Notes: a model not told the origin generated them from the letters alone. 64,000 nt of DNA from CALBPI01 sp039814545 (GCA_039814545.1 JBCCBB010000001.1:1-64000); one strand, 5' to 3'. Counted from the stretch's first letter, positions 24,049-32,155 are shown. Numbers and translations: made by a program.

Positions 24049-24777
24049 ATGGCAGGAACGCTGCGTCTCTCCCGCTTCAGGGCGGTGCTTGCAACAGCCT
24101 CGGTGGGGCTGCTGGCAGGCTGCGGCACGACGGTAAAGCTCGACAACATGCAGTTGCCCGAGGCGCTCGTCGAACCGTATCCGCTTACCGCCGCCGTGCG
24201 CTTCGGTAAGGACGTGGAGTCCTTCGTCTACGAAGAATCGCTGCCCACGGGCGGTACTTACACCATCGATCTCGGTCGTGCGTCTGCGCTGATGTTCAAC
24301 GAAACACTCGAGGACATGTTCGCGGAAGTGGTGCCCGTGACGCCCGACACGCTTGTCCCCGACGGCATCGACTTGCTGATTGAACCGTCCCTGGTGGCGC
24401 TCGAGTTTGCCATCCCTGCGCAGACGGTCACCAAAGACTACGCCGTCTGGATTCGCTACCAGATCCGCGTCTATGACAGTGAAGGCACGCTCCAGGCGGA
24501 GTATCCGTTGTCTGCCTACGGCAAGGCGGCGCGTGAGTCCCTCGTGGGCGGCACTGAGTCCGCGCTGCGGTCAGCGGCGAGCCTGGCCATTCGTGACGCC
24601 GCTGTATTGATGTTGCTGGGCTTTGAGCGCGAAGCCGCGCTTGCAAAGAACCAGCTCGCTGGGCTCGCTGTGGCCCAGCAACCGCCCGCCCCTGCGGGTG
24701 CGGAGACCCCGCCCAAGCCAGCCACCGCGCCTGTTCAGGCGCCGGCACCCACCGACGACGCGGAGAAATCCCTGTGA
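24049..24777 (+). CDS. Lipoprotein of unknown function, first of a coupled pair
   Basis: A 242-residue protein with a signal peptide and lipobox (VGLLAGC), start ATG 24049 with GGAG six bases upstream. The mature part has a mixed alpha/beta pattern (YPLTAAVRFGKDVESFVYEESLP, DLLIEPSLVALEFAIPAQ, YAVWIRYQIRVYDSEG), as in small periplasmic proteins associated with outer-membrane complexes. It ends in a proline/alanine-rich tail of about 45 residues. I do not recognise a named family. Its last 4 bases overlap the start of the second lipoprotein, so the two are probably made together and may act as partners. Confidence 0.7.
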   Translation: MAGTLRLSRFRAVLATASVGLLAGCGTTVKLDNMQLPEALVEPYPLTAAVRFGKDVESFVYEESLPTGGTYTIDLGRASALMFNETLEDMFAEVVPVTPDTLVPDGIDLLIEPSLVALEFAIPAQTVTKDYAVWIRYQIRVYDSEGTLQAEYPLSAYGKAARESLVGGTESALRSAASLAIRDAAVLMLLGFEREAALAKNQLAGLAVAQQPPAPAGAETPPKPATAPVQAPAPTDDAEKSL

Positions 24778-25442
24778 AACCGACCCAGATTCTTAGCCGA
24801 GGCCTGCTGTTCGCGGCCGCCGTAGCGCTGAGCGCCTGCTCGACGAGCCGCACGGACCTCATGAACACCGTATCGATGGATGAGTACGACGGCGAGTCTG
24901 TCGTCGTCATGGCGCGCAGCTACCACACGGGTAACGCAACCGAGAAGGACTTCACGGACTGCGTGGCCAGCCAATTGCGCTCGGGCCGCAACGCCATCAA
25001 CATCATGCCCAAGGCGCAATTCGTTGACGCCATGTACCCCTGGTTCGAGCCGCGCACGGTGCCCAACGACATCAGCGCACTACCCAAGCTGCTCAACAAT
25101 CCCATGATCGCCGATCGCATGCGGGAAACCGGCGTGCGCTACGTCGTGTGGCTTGATGGCAATACAGACACGCCCAACGGTGGCGGATCCGTGTCGTGCG
25201 CCGCGGGACCTGGGGGTGCGGGCTGCTTCGGCTTCGCCTGGTGGGAATCGGATTCGGACTACGACGCTGTCGTCTGGGACCTCGAGGGCACCCGTGAGGC
25301 CGGCAACGTGGAGACGCGCGTCAACGGTACCTCCTACCTACCCGCGATCATCGTGCCGATACCGCTGATCGCGCGAACGCAGTCCACCGCCTGCAAAGAC
25401 CTGTCGCAGCAGCTGCAGACCTTTATCGCGTCCGGCGCCTGA
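24774..25442 (+). CDS. Lipoprotein of unknown function, second of a coupled pair
   Basis: A 222-residue protein with a signal peptide and lipobox (VALSAC). The mature protein has one visible cluster of Gly/Ser and Cys (GGGSVSCAAGPGGAGCFGF) followed by WWESDSDYDAVVWDLEGT, which looks like a strand-rich core with a possible disulfide. A second Cys pair could form between DCVASQ and STACKD. The family is not known to me. It starts within the preceding lipoprotein gene (ATGA) and is followed by a perfect hairpin that overlaps the next gene's ribosome-binding site. Confidence 0.68.
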   Translation: MKPTQILSRGLLFAAAVALSACSTSRTDLMNTVSMDEYDGESVVVMARSYHTGNATEKDFTDCVASQLRSGRNAINIMPKAQFVDAMYPWFEPRTVPNDISALPKLLNNPMIADRMRETGVRYVVWLDGNTDTPNGGGSVSCAAGPGGAGCFGFAWWESDSDYDAVVWDLEGTREAGNVETRVNGTSYLPAIIVPIPLIARTQSTACKDLSQQLQTFIASGA

Positions 25443-25480
25443 CGCTCCCGATACTGCATCCGCCGCCCTGACCTGGGCGA

Positions 25481-25506
25481 AAGCTCCGGCAACGCTGCCG
25501 GAGCTT
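25481..25506 (+). promoter_or_regulatory. Perfect 11-bp hairpin masking the DUF2878 ribosome-binding site
   Basis: AAGCTCCGGCA (25481-25491) and TGCCGGAGCTT (25496-25506) pair without mismatch around an ACGC loop. The GGAG at 25500-25503 in the right arm is the best Shine-Dalgarno site for the ATG at 25511. No T tract follows. The hairpin may therefore act as a terminator or 3' stabiliser for the lipoprotein transcript, as a translational block on the next gene, or as both. Confidence 0.6.
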
Positions 25507-25510
25507 ACGT

Positions 25511-26038
25511 ATGCCCCATCTCATCGCCAATTTCGCCATGTTCCAGGCGTCCTGGGTGGCCCTCGTTGCGGGCGCGGCCAATGGGCTGTTAATTCCCGGT
25601 GTGCTGCTCACGGCGCTGTTCCTGGCCTGGGAGCTTCGCCGCAGCGACAACCCGAGCGGACTCGCACTGCTGGTCGCCCTGGCCATCATTGGCGGCATTG
25701 TGGTGGACGGTGGCTACGCGCTCAGCGGTGTCGTGGACTACCAGCTTCCGGCCGGGCCTCTCGCACCCTGGTGGATTCTGGGGCTCTGGGTGGTTTTTTC
25801 GCTGACGCTGACGGAGTCCATGGGCTGGATGCGTGACCGCAGGCTGATCGGCAGTCTCATGGCCGGTGTCTCCGCGCCGCTGTCCTACTACGCGGGTTAC
25901 AAACTTGGCGCCGTCGAGTTCCCGCGCGGGCTCTGGTTCGCCATGGGTGTCGCCGCCGTGACTTGGATGCCCGCCATCTTTGCACTCGTCACGCTGAGCA
26001 ATCGTCTGCTACCAAAGAAAACGGCCGCGCCAGCCTGA
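25511..26038 (+). CDS. DUF2878 family inner-membrane protein
   Basis: A 175-residue integral membrane protein with about five hydrophobic segments (SWVALVAGAANGLLIPGVLLT, LALLVALAIIGGIVVDGGY, WWILGLWVVFSLTLT, IGSLMAGVSAPLSYYAGYKLG and LWFAMGVAAVTWMPAIFAL). The GAPLSYYAGYKLGAV-like stretch and the conserved YALSGVVDY are the features I associate with DUF2878. No biochemical function is known to me. The start ATG 25511 follows the hairpin described above. The stop lies inside the left part of the shared terminator. Confidence 0.78.
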   Translation: MPHLIANFAMFQASWVALVAGAANGLLIPGVLLTALFLAWELRRSDNPSGLALLVALAIIGGIVVDGGYALSGVVDYQLPAGPLAPWWILGLWVVFSLTLTESMGWMRDRRLIGSLMAGVSAPLSYYAGYKLGAVEFPRGLWFAMGVAAVTWMPAIFALVTLSNRLLPKKTAAPA

Positions 26039-26053
26039 ACGCCAGCGCGGCCG
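26022..26053 (-). terminator. Terminator shared by convergent DUF2878 and kbp genes
   Basis: CGGCCGCGC (26022-26030) pairs with GCGCGGCCG (26045-26053) around a 14-base loop. On the minus strand the stem is followed by TTTTCTTTGG, a good rho-independent terminator for kbp. On the plus strand it is followed by CGGTCTGTTTACC, which is weaker. It overlaps the last codons of the DUF2878 gene. Confidence 0.75.
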
Positions 26054-26074
26054 CGGTCTGTTTACCGTCTCTGA

Positions 26075-26569
26075 TTAGTCCCGCGGGATGCGGATCGTCT
26101 GTCCCGGGTAGATTCGATCCGGGTTTTCGATAATTCCTCGATTCGCCTCGAAGATCTTCATGTAAGCACTTGCTTTACCGTAAAATTCCTTGGCGATCTT
26201 GCCCAGCGTATCACCACTCTTGATGACGTAGGTTTGCTCGACCGGTTCGGCCTGTGCCGCAGGCGTGGCTGCTGTAGCCGCGACGATGTCGGGTGATTGC
26301 ACCGGCGTTGCGGGCGCCTTGACGGTCATGCGATTGACGTAGACATCGGCCACGCCCTGCACGTTGCCGGCCAGCAGCGCGCACTGCTGCATGGCCGCTG
26401 CAGAGTCACATTCACCTGACAGGCTGACGATGCCTTGGTTGAACTCGACGCCGAGGTTGGTCACGCCCGGATTGTTCTCTTCGATGAGCTCGCGAATCTT
26501 GTCGACCGCATCGTCCTCGGTGTTAAACAGGCGTCGTCCGACGTCCTTCGCAAATCCAAATAGATCCAT
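26075..26569 (-). CDS. kbp: Potassium-binding protein Kbp (BON and LysM domains)
   Basis: A 164-residue protein homologous to E. coli Kbp/YgaU, a cytoplasmic K+ binding protein. It begins MDLFGFAKDVGRRLF, has a BON domain at about residues 30-90 (GVEFNQGIVSLSGECDSAAAM...NVQGVADVYVN) and, after a linker, a LysM domain at the C-terminus (YVIKSGDTLGKIAKEFYG, FEANRGIIENPDRIYPGQ). The linker is longer and more Ala/Pro-rich than in the E. coli protein, which makes it about 15 residues longer. Start ATG 26569. Dodecin lies 25 bases upstream on the same strand. Confidence 0.9.
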   Translation of the reverse strand: MDLFGFAKDVGRRLFNTEDDAVDKIRELIEENNPGVTNLGVEFNQGIVSLSGECDSAAAMQQCALLAGNVQGVADVYVNRMTVKAPATPVQSPDIVAATAATPAAQAEPVEQTYVIKSGDTLGKIAKEFYGKASAYMKIFEANRGIIENPDRIYPGQTIRIPRD

Positions 26570-26594
26570 GATGCTTCCCCTCCCCCTGGGTCGC

Positions 26595-26795
26595 TTACTT
26601 AAGAATAAACGTGACCTTGAGCACCACACGGAACTCGACGATCTTGCCGTCGTCGCAGACGACTTTCTGGTCTTTCACCCAAGCGCCCTCGATGTTGTCG
26701 AGGGTTTCGTTGGCACGCTTGATGCCCTGCTTGACGGCGTCCTCGAAGCTCTTCGACGACGATGCAATGATTTCTGTAACGCGGGCTACGCTCAC
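26595..26795 (-). CDS. Dodecin (flavin-storing small protein)
   Basis: A 66-residue protein almost identical in layout to bacterial dodecins, which form dodecameric shells that bind FMN or riboflavin and buffer free flavin. Signature segments are VARVTEIIASSSKSFEDAVKQG, the helix ending IKRANETL, the tryptophan-bearing NIEGAWVKDQKVV (stacking on flavin) and the final strand EFRVVLKVTFIL. Full length and no signal peptide, so cytoplasmic. Probably co-transcribed with kbp downstream. Confidence 0.94.
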   Translation of the reverse strand: MSVARVTEIIASSSKSFEDAVKQGIKRANETLDNIEGAWVKDQKVVCDDGKIVEFRVVLKVTFILK

Positions 26796-26886
26796 AGTGT
26801 GCTCCCCACCGGTATGACCGGCTCTTGTTGTCCCGCGCGCAGCTTAACAGCCACCGTGAAGCGCGCTCAAACGAGATCGGGAGGTA

Positions 26887-27432
26887 TCAGGGCAGCGGCC
26901 GGGCCACACCGGCCAGGCGGCTGGCGTAGAACGGCGCATCCAGGCGCTCGATGCGAATCCGGGCGCCGGTGCGGGGCGCATGCACGAACTGATCGCCACC
27001 CAGGTACAAACCGACGTGCGACAAGCGGCCGTCGATCCGGAAGAACAGCAGGTCCCCGACTCGCCGCTCGTCGACGGCCACACGCGGCAATTCGCGCCAT
27101 TGCGCCTGCGTGGTGCGCGGCAGCGCCACACCGGTGAGGCCATAGGCGTACTGGACGAGCCCGCTGCAGTCGAAGCCGCCTGGCGCCGAACCCCCGTAGC
27201 GGTAGGGCTCGCCGACCTGGGCCAGCGCCATAGCAGCGGCGTCGTTGTGTCGACGCGCCGCCTGCCGCGCGGGCACGGGCCTCGCGGCACCCATCTGGGC
27301 CCGAGGCGCCACGGCTTCGCGCGTTCCGGCTTGTGGCGGGTCCTGCCACGAACAGGCCGCCGCTACGACGCAGAGCGCAGCGGTAAGGGCGACCTTCAGG
27401 CCACGCCGACTTGTCGGGAGTTCAGGCCTCAT
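26887..27432 (-). CDS. NlpC/P60 family lipoprotein, peptidoglycan endopeptidase
   Basis: A 181-residue cell-wall hydrolase. The signal peptide ends in a lipobox (VVAAAC). The NlpC/P60 domain covers about residues 60-181, with catalytic Cys in GGFDCSGLVQYAYG, His in GRLSHVGLYLGG and the third polar residue His in QFVHAPRTG. It probably cleaves peptide cross-bridges of peptidoglycan in the periplasm. Start ATG 27432, with AGGG upstream. The divergent gene begins only 18 bases away at 27451, so each promoter must overlap the other gene's 5' part. Confidence 0.88.
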   Translation of the reverse strand: MRPELPTSRRGLKVALTAALCVVAAACSWQDPPQAGTREAVAPRAQMGAARPVPARQAARRHNDAAAMALAQVGEPYRYGGSAPGGFDCSGLVQYAYGLTGVALPRTTQAQWRELPRVAVDERRVGDLLFFRIDGRLSHVGLYLGGDQFVHAPRTGARIRIERLDAPFYASRLAGVARPLP

Positions 27433-27438
27433 CTGCCC

Positions 27439-27444
27439 TATGAT
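27439..27444 (+). promoter_or_regulatory. Candidate -10 box for a leaderless protease transcript
   Basis: TATGAT lies six bases before the ATG at 27451, with no Shine-Dalgarno site between. This spacing would place the transcript start at the start codon itself. No -35 box is evident. Confidence 0.3.
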
Positions 27445-27450
27445 CGCGCA

Positions 27451-28710
27451 ATGAGCGCTTCTCACCAACGCACCGCATCACAACTCCTGGCACTACTCCT
27501 GACCGCGCTGTGGCCGATTTCCGGCGCCGCGCAAGGCGAGGCCGAGGGGCCACCCCACTACGCGATTGAGTACCAAGTCGTGGTGGGCGCTGGCACCACG
27601 GCCCAGGTGTCACTCGAGGTCACGCAGCAAACGCGCACATTGCGACGACTGCGAATTCCCGACCCAGGACCTGAATTCACAGACTTCCACGAAGACAGCG
27701 GCAACCTGACACGCGACGGTGACGACTGGGTCTGGGCCGTCGATGCCGATGGCGGACGCTTGTCCTGGACCGCCTCACTAGACCGCCGACGCACGAATGG
27801 CAGCGTAGACGCCATGAAAACCGACTCGTGGATGTTGCTGCGTATCGAGGACCTCGTGCCACCCATCGCCAGCGCCACGCGACCTGGCGCGGAATCGGAC
27901 GCCCGCATGGTATTCGAGCTGCCCGACGGCTGGAGCATCGTGACGCCCTATCCGCGTGTCGCCGGCGGCTTCCCCATCGAGGACAACGATCGCCGACTAG
28001 ACCACCCCGACGGCTGGATCGTTGCCGGTGACATTGGCGTACGGTATGACCGCATCGCCAACACCACCGTGGCCATTGCGGCGCCGCGCGACCAAGCGGC
28101 GCGCCGCCTCGATGTGATGACCTTTCTTAACTGGCACCTGAGCCACGTACGGGCGCTGATGCCCGGGTTCCCCGAACGGCTGCTTGTGGCCATGGCCGAC
28201 GATCCGTTTTTCCGCGGCGGGCTGTCGGCCCCCAATTCGCTGTTCCTCCACAGCGACCGGCCGCTCGTGAGCGGCAACGGCACCAGCACGCTGCTGCATG
28301 AGCTGATCCATGTCGGCCTGGGCCGAAGCGCAGGCCCCGAGGCAGACTGGATTGTCGAGGGCATCGCAGAGTACTACAGCCTGGCCCTGCTCTACCGAGC
28401 CGGCAGCGTGACCCGGCGGCGGCATCGCAACACGCTCCGGCACCTGCGTGAGTGGGGGCAGGACGTCGCGTCACTGCGGACCGATGCGTCTTCGGGCCCG
28501 GTGACCGCGCGCGCCGCGACGGTGCTGAGCGCTCTGGACGCTGAGATTCGGCGTCGTTCGGGTGGCACCTACTCGCTTGACGACGCCGTGCGCGCACTGG
28601 CCGCAGGCGATGGCCCGCTGACGCTCGACGCACTACGTGAGGCCGTCAGGACGTTGTTGGGTCGAGATGCTGACGCACTCGCAGATGCGAACCTGCCCGG
28701 CTACGGCTGA
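27451..28710 (+). CDS. Exported gluzincin-like metalloprotease (M61/M1-like)
   Basis: A 419-residue protein with a signal peptide (LLALLLTALWPISGAA). A beta-rich N-terminal half resembles M61 peptidases (IEYQVVVGAG...QVSLEVTQQTRTLRRLRIPDPG). The zinc motif HELIH (His283, Glu284, His287) is followed 20 residues later by the likely third ligand in WIVEGIAEYYSL, the gluzincin layout. There is no PDZ domain like that of classic M61 glycyl aminopeptidases. It probably acts in the periplasm, and the substrate is unknown. The start has no clear Shine-Dalgarno site, and a TATGAT sits six bases upstream. Confidence 0.8.
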   Translation: MSASHQRTASQLLALLLTALWPISGAAQGEAEGPPHYAIEYQVVVGAGTTAQVSLEVTQQTRTLRRLRIPDPGPEFTDFHEDSGNLTRDGDDWVWAVDADGGRLSWTASLDRRRTNGSVDAMKTDSWMLLRIEDLVPPIASATRPGAESDARMVFELPDGWSIVTPYPRVAGGFPIEDNDRRLDHPDGWIVAGDIGVRYDRIANTTVAIAAPRDQAARRLDVMTFLNWHLSHVRALMPGFPERLLVAMADDPFFRGGLSAPNSLFLHSDRPLVSGNGTSTLLHELIHVGLGRSAGPEADWIVEGIAEYYSLALLYRAGSVTRRRHRNTLRHLREWGQDVASLRTDASSGPVTARAATVLSALDAEIRRRSGGTYSLDDAVRALAAGDGPLTLDALREAVRTLLGRDADALADANLPGYG

Positions 28711-28786
28711 CATGGCGTGTGCCGAGCGTCACAAATTGCCGGCCAGAGGCTGGCAAAGCCCGTGTTGACGGGCACAATCCTCGCCC

Positions 28787-30277
28787 ATGCCAGACCGTCG
28801 TGACCTAGCCCTTCTGTTGCGCTCGCGCATCCCGCTGATCCTTGTAGAGACGCGCGACGAGCGCGCCGCCCTGCGCCAGTTGTCGGACTACGTTATCGGC
28901 GGTCGCGCGGCGGATCACATGCCGCTGTTTCGCTGGACGGTCACTGACGGTCTGCAGCGCGTCGATATCGATCTGGCGCCGCAGGCCATGAATGCCGAAC
29001 CCGCTGATGTGCTTGGCCACATCCGCGCAGTGAGTAAACCCGGCATCTACGCGTTGCTCGACTTCCACCCCTACCTCAAGGACCCCGTGCACGTCCGCCA
29101 ACTCAAGGACATCTGTCTGGACTTCATGGAGAGCGGCGGCAAGCTTGTCATGATCAGTCCCTCCTTGAAGCTGCCACCTGAGCTCAAACACCTGAGCGCC
29201 AGCTTCGAGATGGCGGTACCGGACGTGGCGCGACGCGAGGAGATCGTGCGCGAGGTGGCCACGCGTTGGCGCTCCGGCAACTCGGGCGCGCGCGTGAAAA
29301 CCGATCCGCATGCCTTCGACCTGCTGGTTCAGAACCTTGCGGGACTAGGCGACGTGGACGTGCGACGTCTGGCGCACAACGCGATCGCCGATGACGGCGT
29401 GATCTGCCAGGAAGACATCCGCGGCGTTATGCAGGCCAAGTACCGGCTGCTCAATCGCGAGGGCATGCTCAGCTACGAATACGAGACCGCACACTTCGGT
29501 GATGTGGCCGGCATGCGGGCACTCAAGCAGTGGCTCTCGCAACGCCGCGACGCCTTCCTGGGCAAAGCCAAGCGCGCCGGCCTCGATGCGCCGCGCGGCG
29601 TCGTGCTCCTGGGTGTCCAGGGCTGCGGCAAGAGTCTTGCCGCCAAAGCCACGGCTGGGGCCTTCGGTACACCACTGCTGCGCCTTGAATTCGGCGCACT
29701 GTTTAACAAGTGGCAGGGCGAGACAGAGCGCAACCTGCGGGAGGCGCTGTCGATCGCTGAAACCATGGCGCCCGTCGTGCTCTGGATCGATGAACTCGAG
29801 AAGGGCCTGTCACCTGCCGAGGACAACACGGGCACCTCGCAGCGCGTCCTGGGCGCGTTTTTGACCTGGATGGCAGAGCGCCCTCCTGGTGTATTTGTGG
29901 TCGCGACAGCCAACGACATCGACCGCCTGCCGCCCGAACTGGTTCGCAAGGGGCGGTTTGACGAGATTTTCTTTGTCGATCTGCCCAGCGAGGACGTGCG
30001 CCGCGAAATCATCGGCATCCACCTCAAACGCCGTGAAGTGCCGCCGGGCGCCGTGGACGTGGCCGCCGTGGCTGCCGGGACCGACGGCTTTTCGGGTGCT
30101 GAACTCGAACAGCTCATCGTGGGCAGCCTATTCGCGGCGGACGCCGCCGACACCCCAGTCGAGACCGCCCACCTGCTCGAGGAAGCCGCGCGCACGCGAC
30201 CGCTGTCCGTGGTCATGGCCGAGCGCATCGCCGGTCTGCGCCAATGGGCGGCGTCGCGCACCGTTCCGGCCGACTGA
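28787..30277 (+). CDS. AAA+ ATPase of the Ycf46 type
   Basis: A 496-residue protein. The N-terminal 240 residues match the Ycf46 pre-AAA region (LALLLRSRIPLILVETRDERAAL, ALLDFHPYLKDPVHVRQLKD, MISPSLKLPPELKHL). An AAA+ module follows with Walker A GVQGCGKS (about 275), Walker B VVLWIDELEK (about 330), the second region FVVATANDIDRLPPELVRKGRFDE and a sensor-2 lid. Ycf46 proteins are common in cyanobacteria, plastids and some proteobacteria; their function is not settled (links to photosynthesis regulation and stress have been proposed). A short hairpin (28758-28773) lies just upstream of the start. Confidence 0.9.
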   Translation: MPDRRDLALLLRSRIPLILVETRDERAALRQLSDYVIGGRAADHMPLFRWTVTDGLQRVDIDLAPQAMNAEPADVLGHIRAVSKPGIYALLDFHPYLKDPVHVRQLKDICLDFMESGGKLVMISPSLKLPPELKHLSASFEMAVPDVARREEIVREVATRWRSGNSGARVKTDPHAFDLLVQNLAGLGDVDVRRLAHNAIADDGVICQEDIRGVMQAKYRLLNREGMLSYEYETAHFGDVAGMRALKQWLSQRRDAFLGKAKRAGLDAPRGVVLLGVQGCGKSLAAKATAGAFGTPLLRLEFGALFNKWQGETERNLREALSIAETMAPVVLWIDELEKGLSPAEDNTGTSQRVLGAFLTWMAERPPGVFVVATANDIDRLPPELVRKGRFDEIFFVDLPSEDVRREIIGIHLKRREVPPGAVDVAAVAAGTDGFSGAELEQLIVGSLFAADAADTPVETAHLLEEAARTRPLSVVMAERIAGLRQWAASRTVPAD

Positions 30278-30373
30278 CCACTGCCCCAAGGGTTGGCGCG
30301 TTTTGTGAGTCGCCTCACGGAACGCGTGGCTCCGAGTCGCTAGTATCTCGGGCAACCTTTGGAGAGCACCACG

Positions 30374-30655
30374 TTGAGCGAAGATAGCCTCGAACACACG
30401 AGCGTTTTGCCCGAGCGAATCGGCCAGGCGGCCACGCGCAAAGTGTGGCTGCCGAGCCTCGTGTACGAGTGCCTGCCCTACTTCTACATCCTCGCAGGCT
30501 TCGCCGCGCTGTTTGCCACGCTCTACATCAACGCGTGGTACTGGGTGGTCCCGCACTGGATCCTGTTTACCGCACTGTGCCTGCATTTCGGCGTGAACAC
30601 GCTGTATCGGCGCTTCCGCTACCGCAACGCCAACCGCGACACGGAAGCCCCATAG
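30374..30655 (+). CDS. Small membrane protein of unknown function
   Basis: A 93-residue protein starting at TTG 30374, with GGAG nine bases upstream. It has two hydrophobic segments (YECLPYFYILAGFAALFATLY and YWVVPHWILFTALCLHFGV) and a basic tail (RRFRYRNANRDTEAP). It looks like a bitopic or hairpin inner-membrane protein. Nothing identifies its function. The next small membrane gene starts 73 bases later on the same strand. Confidence 0.6.
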   Translation: MSEDSLEHTSVLPERIGQAATRKVWLPSLVYECLPYFYILAGFAALFATLYINAWYWVVPHWILFTALCLHFGVNTLYRRFRYRNANRDTEAP

Positions 30656-30728
30656 CGCTAGACGCTCGGCTTGACCCCGCGCTGCGATTGCCCGAGCATC
30701 GCGCCCACTGCGAATACGGGTCGGTGCG

Positions 30729-30989
30729 TTGGGCAAATTCATCAAACGAGAAGCGATTATCGCGGGCTGCATCCTGCTGGCCACAATCGTGCTCGTCTTT
30801 CCCGCGGCCTACTTCGCGGGGACCAAGACGTTTGGTCCCTTCGGTGACAACGGCACCCTGGGCCGCTGGCTCGGATCTCTGTTCGGGGAGCTCGCAGCGG
30901 GCAGCCCGGCGATCTGGTTCTTCACGCTGTCGCCGCTTCTTGCGATCACCGTGCTTCGTGCGGGTATCGCACTGGCGCGTAAAATCTGA
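30729..30989 (+). CDS. Small membrane protein of unknown function
   Basis: An 86-residue protein starting at TTG 30729. Two hydrophobic segments (AIIAGCILLATIVLVFPAAYFAG and IWFFTLSPLLAITVLRAGIALA) flank a Gly/Phe-rich loop (KTFGPFGDNGTLGRWLGSL). No family is recognised. The TTG start has only a poor ribosome-binding site, so a later internal start cannot be excluded. It is one of several small genes in the 30-33 kb region. Confidence 0.5.
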   Translation: MGKFIKREAIIAGCILLATIVLVFPAAYFAGTKTFGPFGDNGTLGRWLGSLFGELAAGSPAIWFFTLSPLLAITVLRAGIALARKI

Positions 30990-31101
30990 CGCCAAATGTG
31001 ACCTGCCTCACACTTCCGGCCCAGCCTGCTGGCCGATTTTCTCAGTCGCATATAACTTTGCATAAGCGGACGTCCATTCGGAGACGTCGATGTGAACTGG
31101 T

Positions 31102-31431
31102 ATGGCTGGACTGATCGACAAATTGAAGCAATACGTGTCGGACCGACGTGTCAAAGACGTCGCGCCGCCCGAGGCCCAGATTCCCACAGGGCTCTCCCGT
31201 ACGTTGCAACCCATCCGACCGCTGCCCGGCGAGGCGCCGCGCGCCGGTGCGCCGCTGCAAGGCCATGTGCGCTCGCCCAACGATCGTGACCAGGTCCTCG
31301 ACCAACCCGAGGAACGCACTGAGGAGCTGCTCACCCTCTCGGAAGACGCGCTGTACGATCCTGACGATAACGGCATGGACCCCTACAACACGGGCAGCTT
31401 CCGAACCAGTGGGATCTGGCGTCGCGACTGA
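31102..31431 (+). CDS. Small acidic protein of unknown function
   Basis: A 109-residue cytoplasmic-looking protein. It opens with an amphipathic helix (AGLIDKLKQYVSDRR), then a proline-rich middle (PPEAQIPTG, PLPGEAPRAGAPLQG) and an acidic C-terminal part (DQPEERTEELLTLSEDALYDPDDN). Most of it is probably disordered. I do not recognise the family. The start ATG 31102 has no strong Shine-Dalgarno site. Confidence 0.5.
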   Translation: MAGLIDKLKQYVSDRRVKDVAPPEAQIPTGLSRTLQPIRPLPGEAPRAGAPLQGHVRSPNDRDQVLDQPEERTEELLTLSEDALYDPDDNGMDPYNTGSFRTSGIWRRD

Positions 31432-31563
31432 TCGGTCCTGATTGCCGCCGAAGCTGACATAAGCTCGGCCACACCCCCAAAACAGAGAACCCCATCGACG
31501 CGCCGCGGCGCCCTCGCGACTAGGCTGTACCTGTGTTCCTGGGGGGACGATCGAGGTCAGCAC

Positions 31564-32079
31564 GTGGTCACACGCAGTACAGTGTTTGCAGGGCTAGCCG
31601 CCGCCGCACTTGTCGTGGTGTGTGGACCCACGTGTGCCGACACAATCGCACCGCCAGCGTCCAACCTTGCGCCCGTTACCGGTGGCCTGTCACTCGTACC
31701 CGAGCGTTGGCGTTATCGACCTGCGCCCCCTGCGCTGCCCGTCGAGTCTGCGCCGTTCTCGGCACCTGAGTTCGCAAGCACGCTCGACTACCGCACCGAA
31801 TTGCTTGAGGCCGACTACGTCGCCGATCGCAGCTCCTTCATCAATACGGTTCGCGCCCGTCGAGGCCTGCCCTTTCTCACGCTCTGGGAGGGCGCCGGCC
31901 GCTGCCTGTTCTTTGGCATTAACGATCGTGGCCGCGCCGGCTTCAACTTTGTAAAGCTGCGGCGGGCCAATAGCCGGTCGGACGTCAAGAACGACATCAG
32001 CGTCAACACGCTCTACGCTGAGCTCACGGGCGAGCGACGCGCCACGTTCCCCGAACCGCCCAAGCTGTTCCCGCACTAA
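31564..32079 (+). CDS. Exported protein of unknown function
   Basis: A 171-residue protein starting at GTG 31564, with GAGG just upstream. The signal peptide is clear (TVFAGLAAAALVVVCGPTCADT). The mature part has a proline-rich start (APPASNLAP, YRPAPPALPV) and a conserved-looking compact C-terminus (LLEADYVADRSSFINTVRARRG, LTLWEGAGRCLFFGINDRGRAGFNF). Only one Cys remains in the mature domain. I cannot assign a family. It lies between the small acidic protein and dps. Confidence 0.6.
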   Translation: MVTRSTVFAGLAAAALVVVCGPTCADTIAPPASNLAPVTGGLSLVPERWRYRPAPPALPVESAPFSAPEFASTLDYRTELLEADYVADRSSFINTVRARRGLPFLTLWEGAGRCLFFGINDRGRAGFNFVKLRRANSRSDVKNDISVNTLYAELTGERRATFPEPPKLFPH

Positions 32080-32155
32080 AACCGAACCATCGAATCGATC
32101 TATCGCTGTGATCAGCAGTTTCAACTGTTGAGCCCGTTGTGCGCGCGTATCATTT

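Noticed and set aside
23802..24149. N-terminal extension of the histidine kinase by 116 residues
   Set aside because: The extension is Arg/Pro-rich, overlaps the start of the divergent lipoprotein gene and lacks domain features. A TTG with a strong Shine-Dalgarno site at 23801 starts the receiver-like domain.
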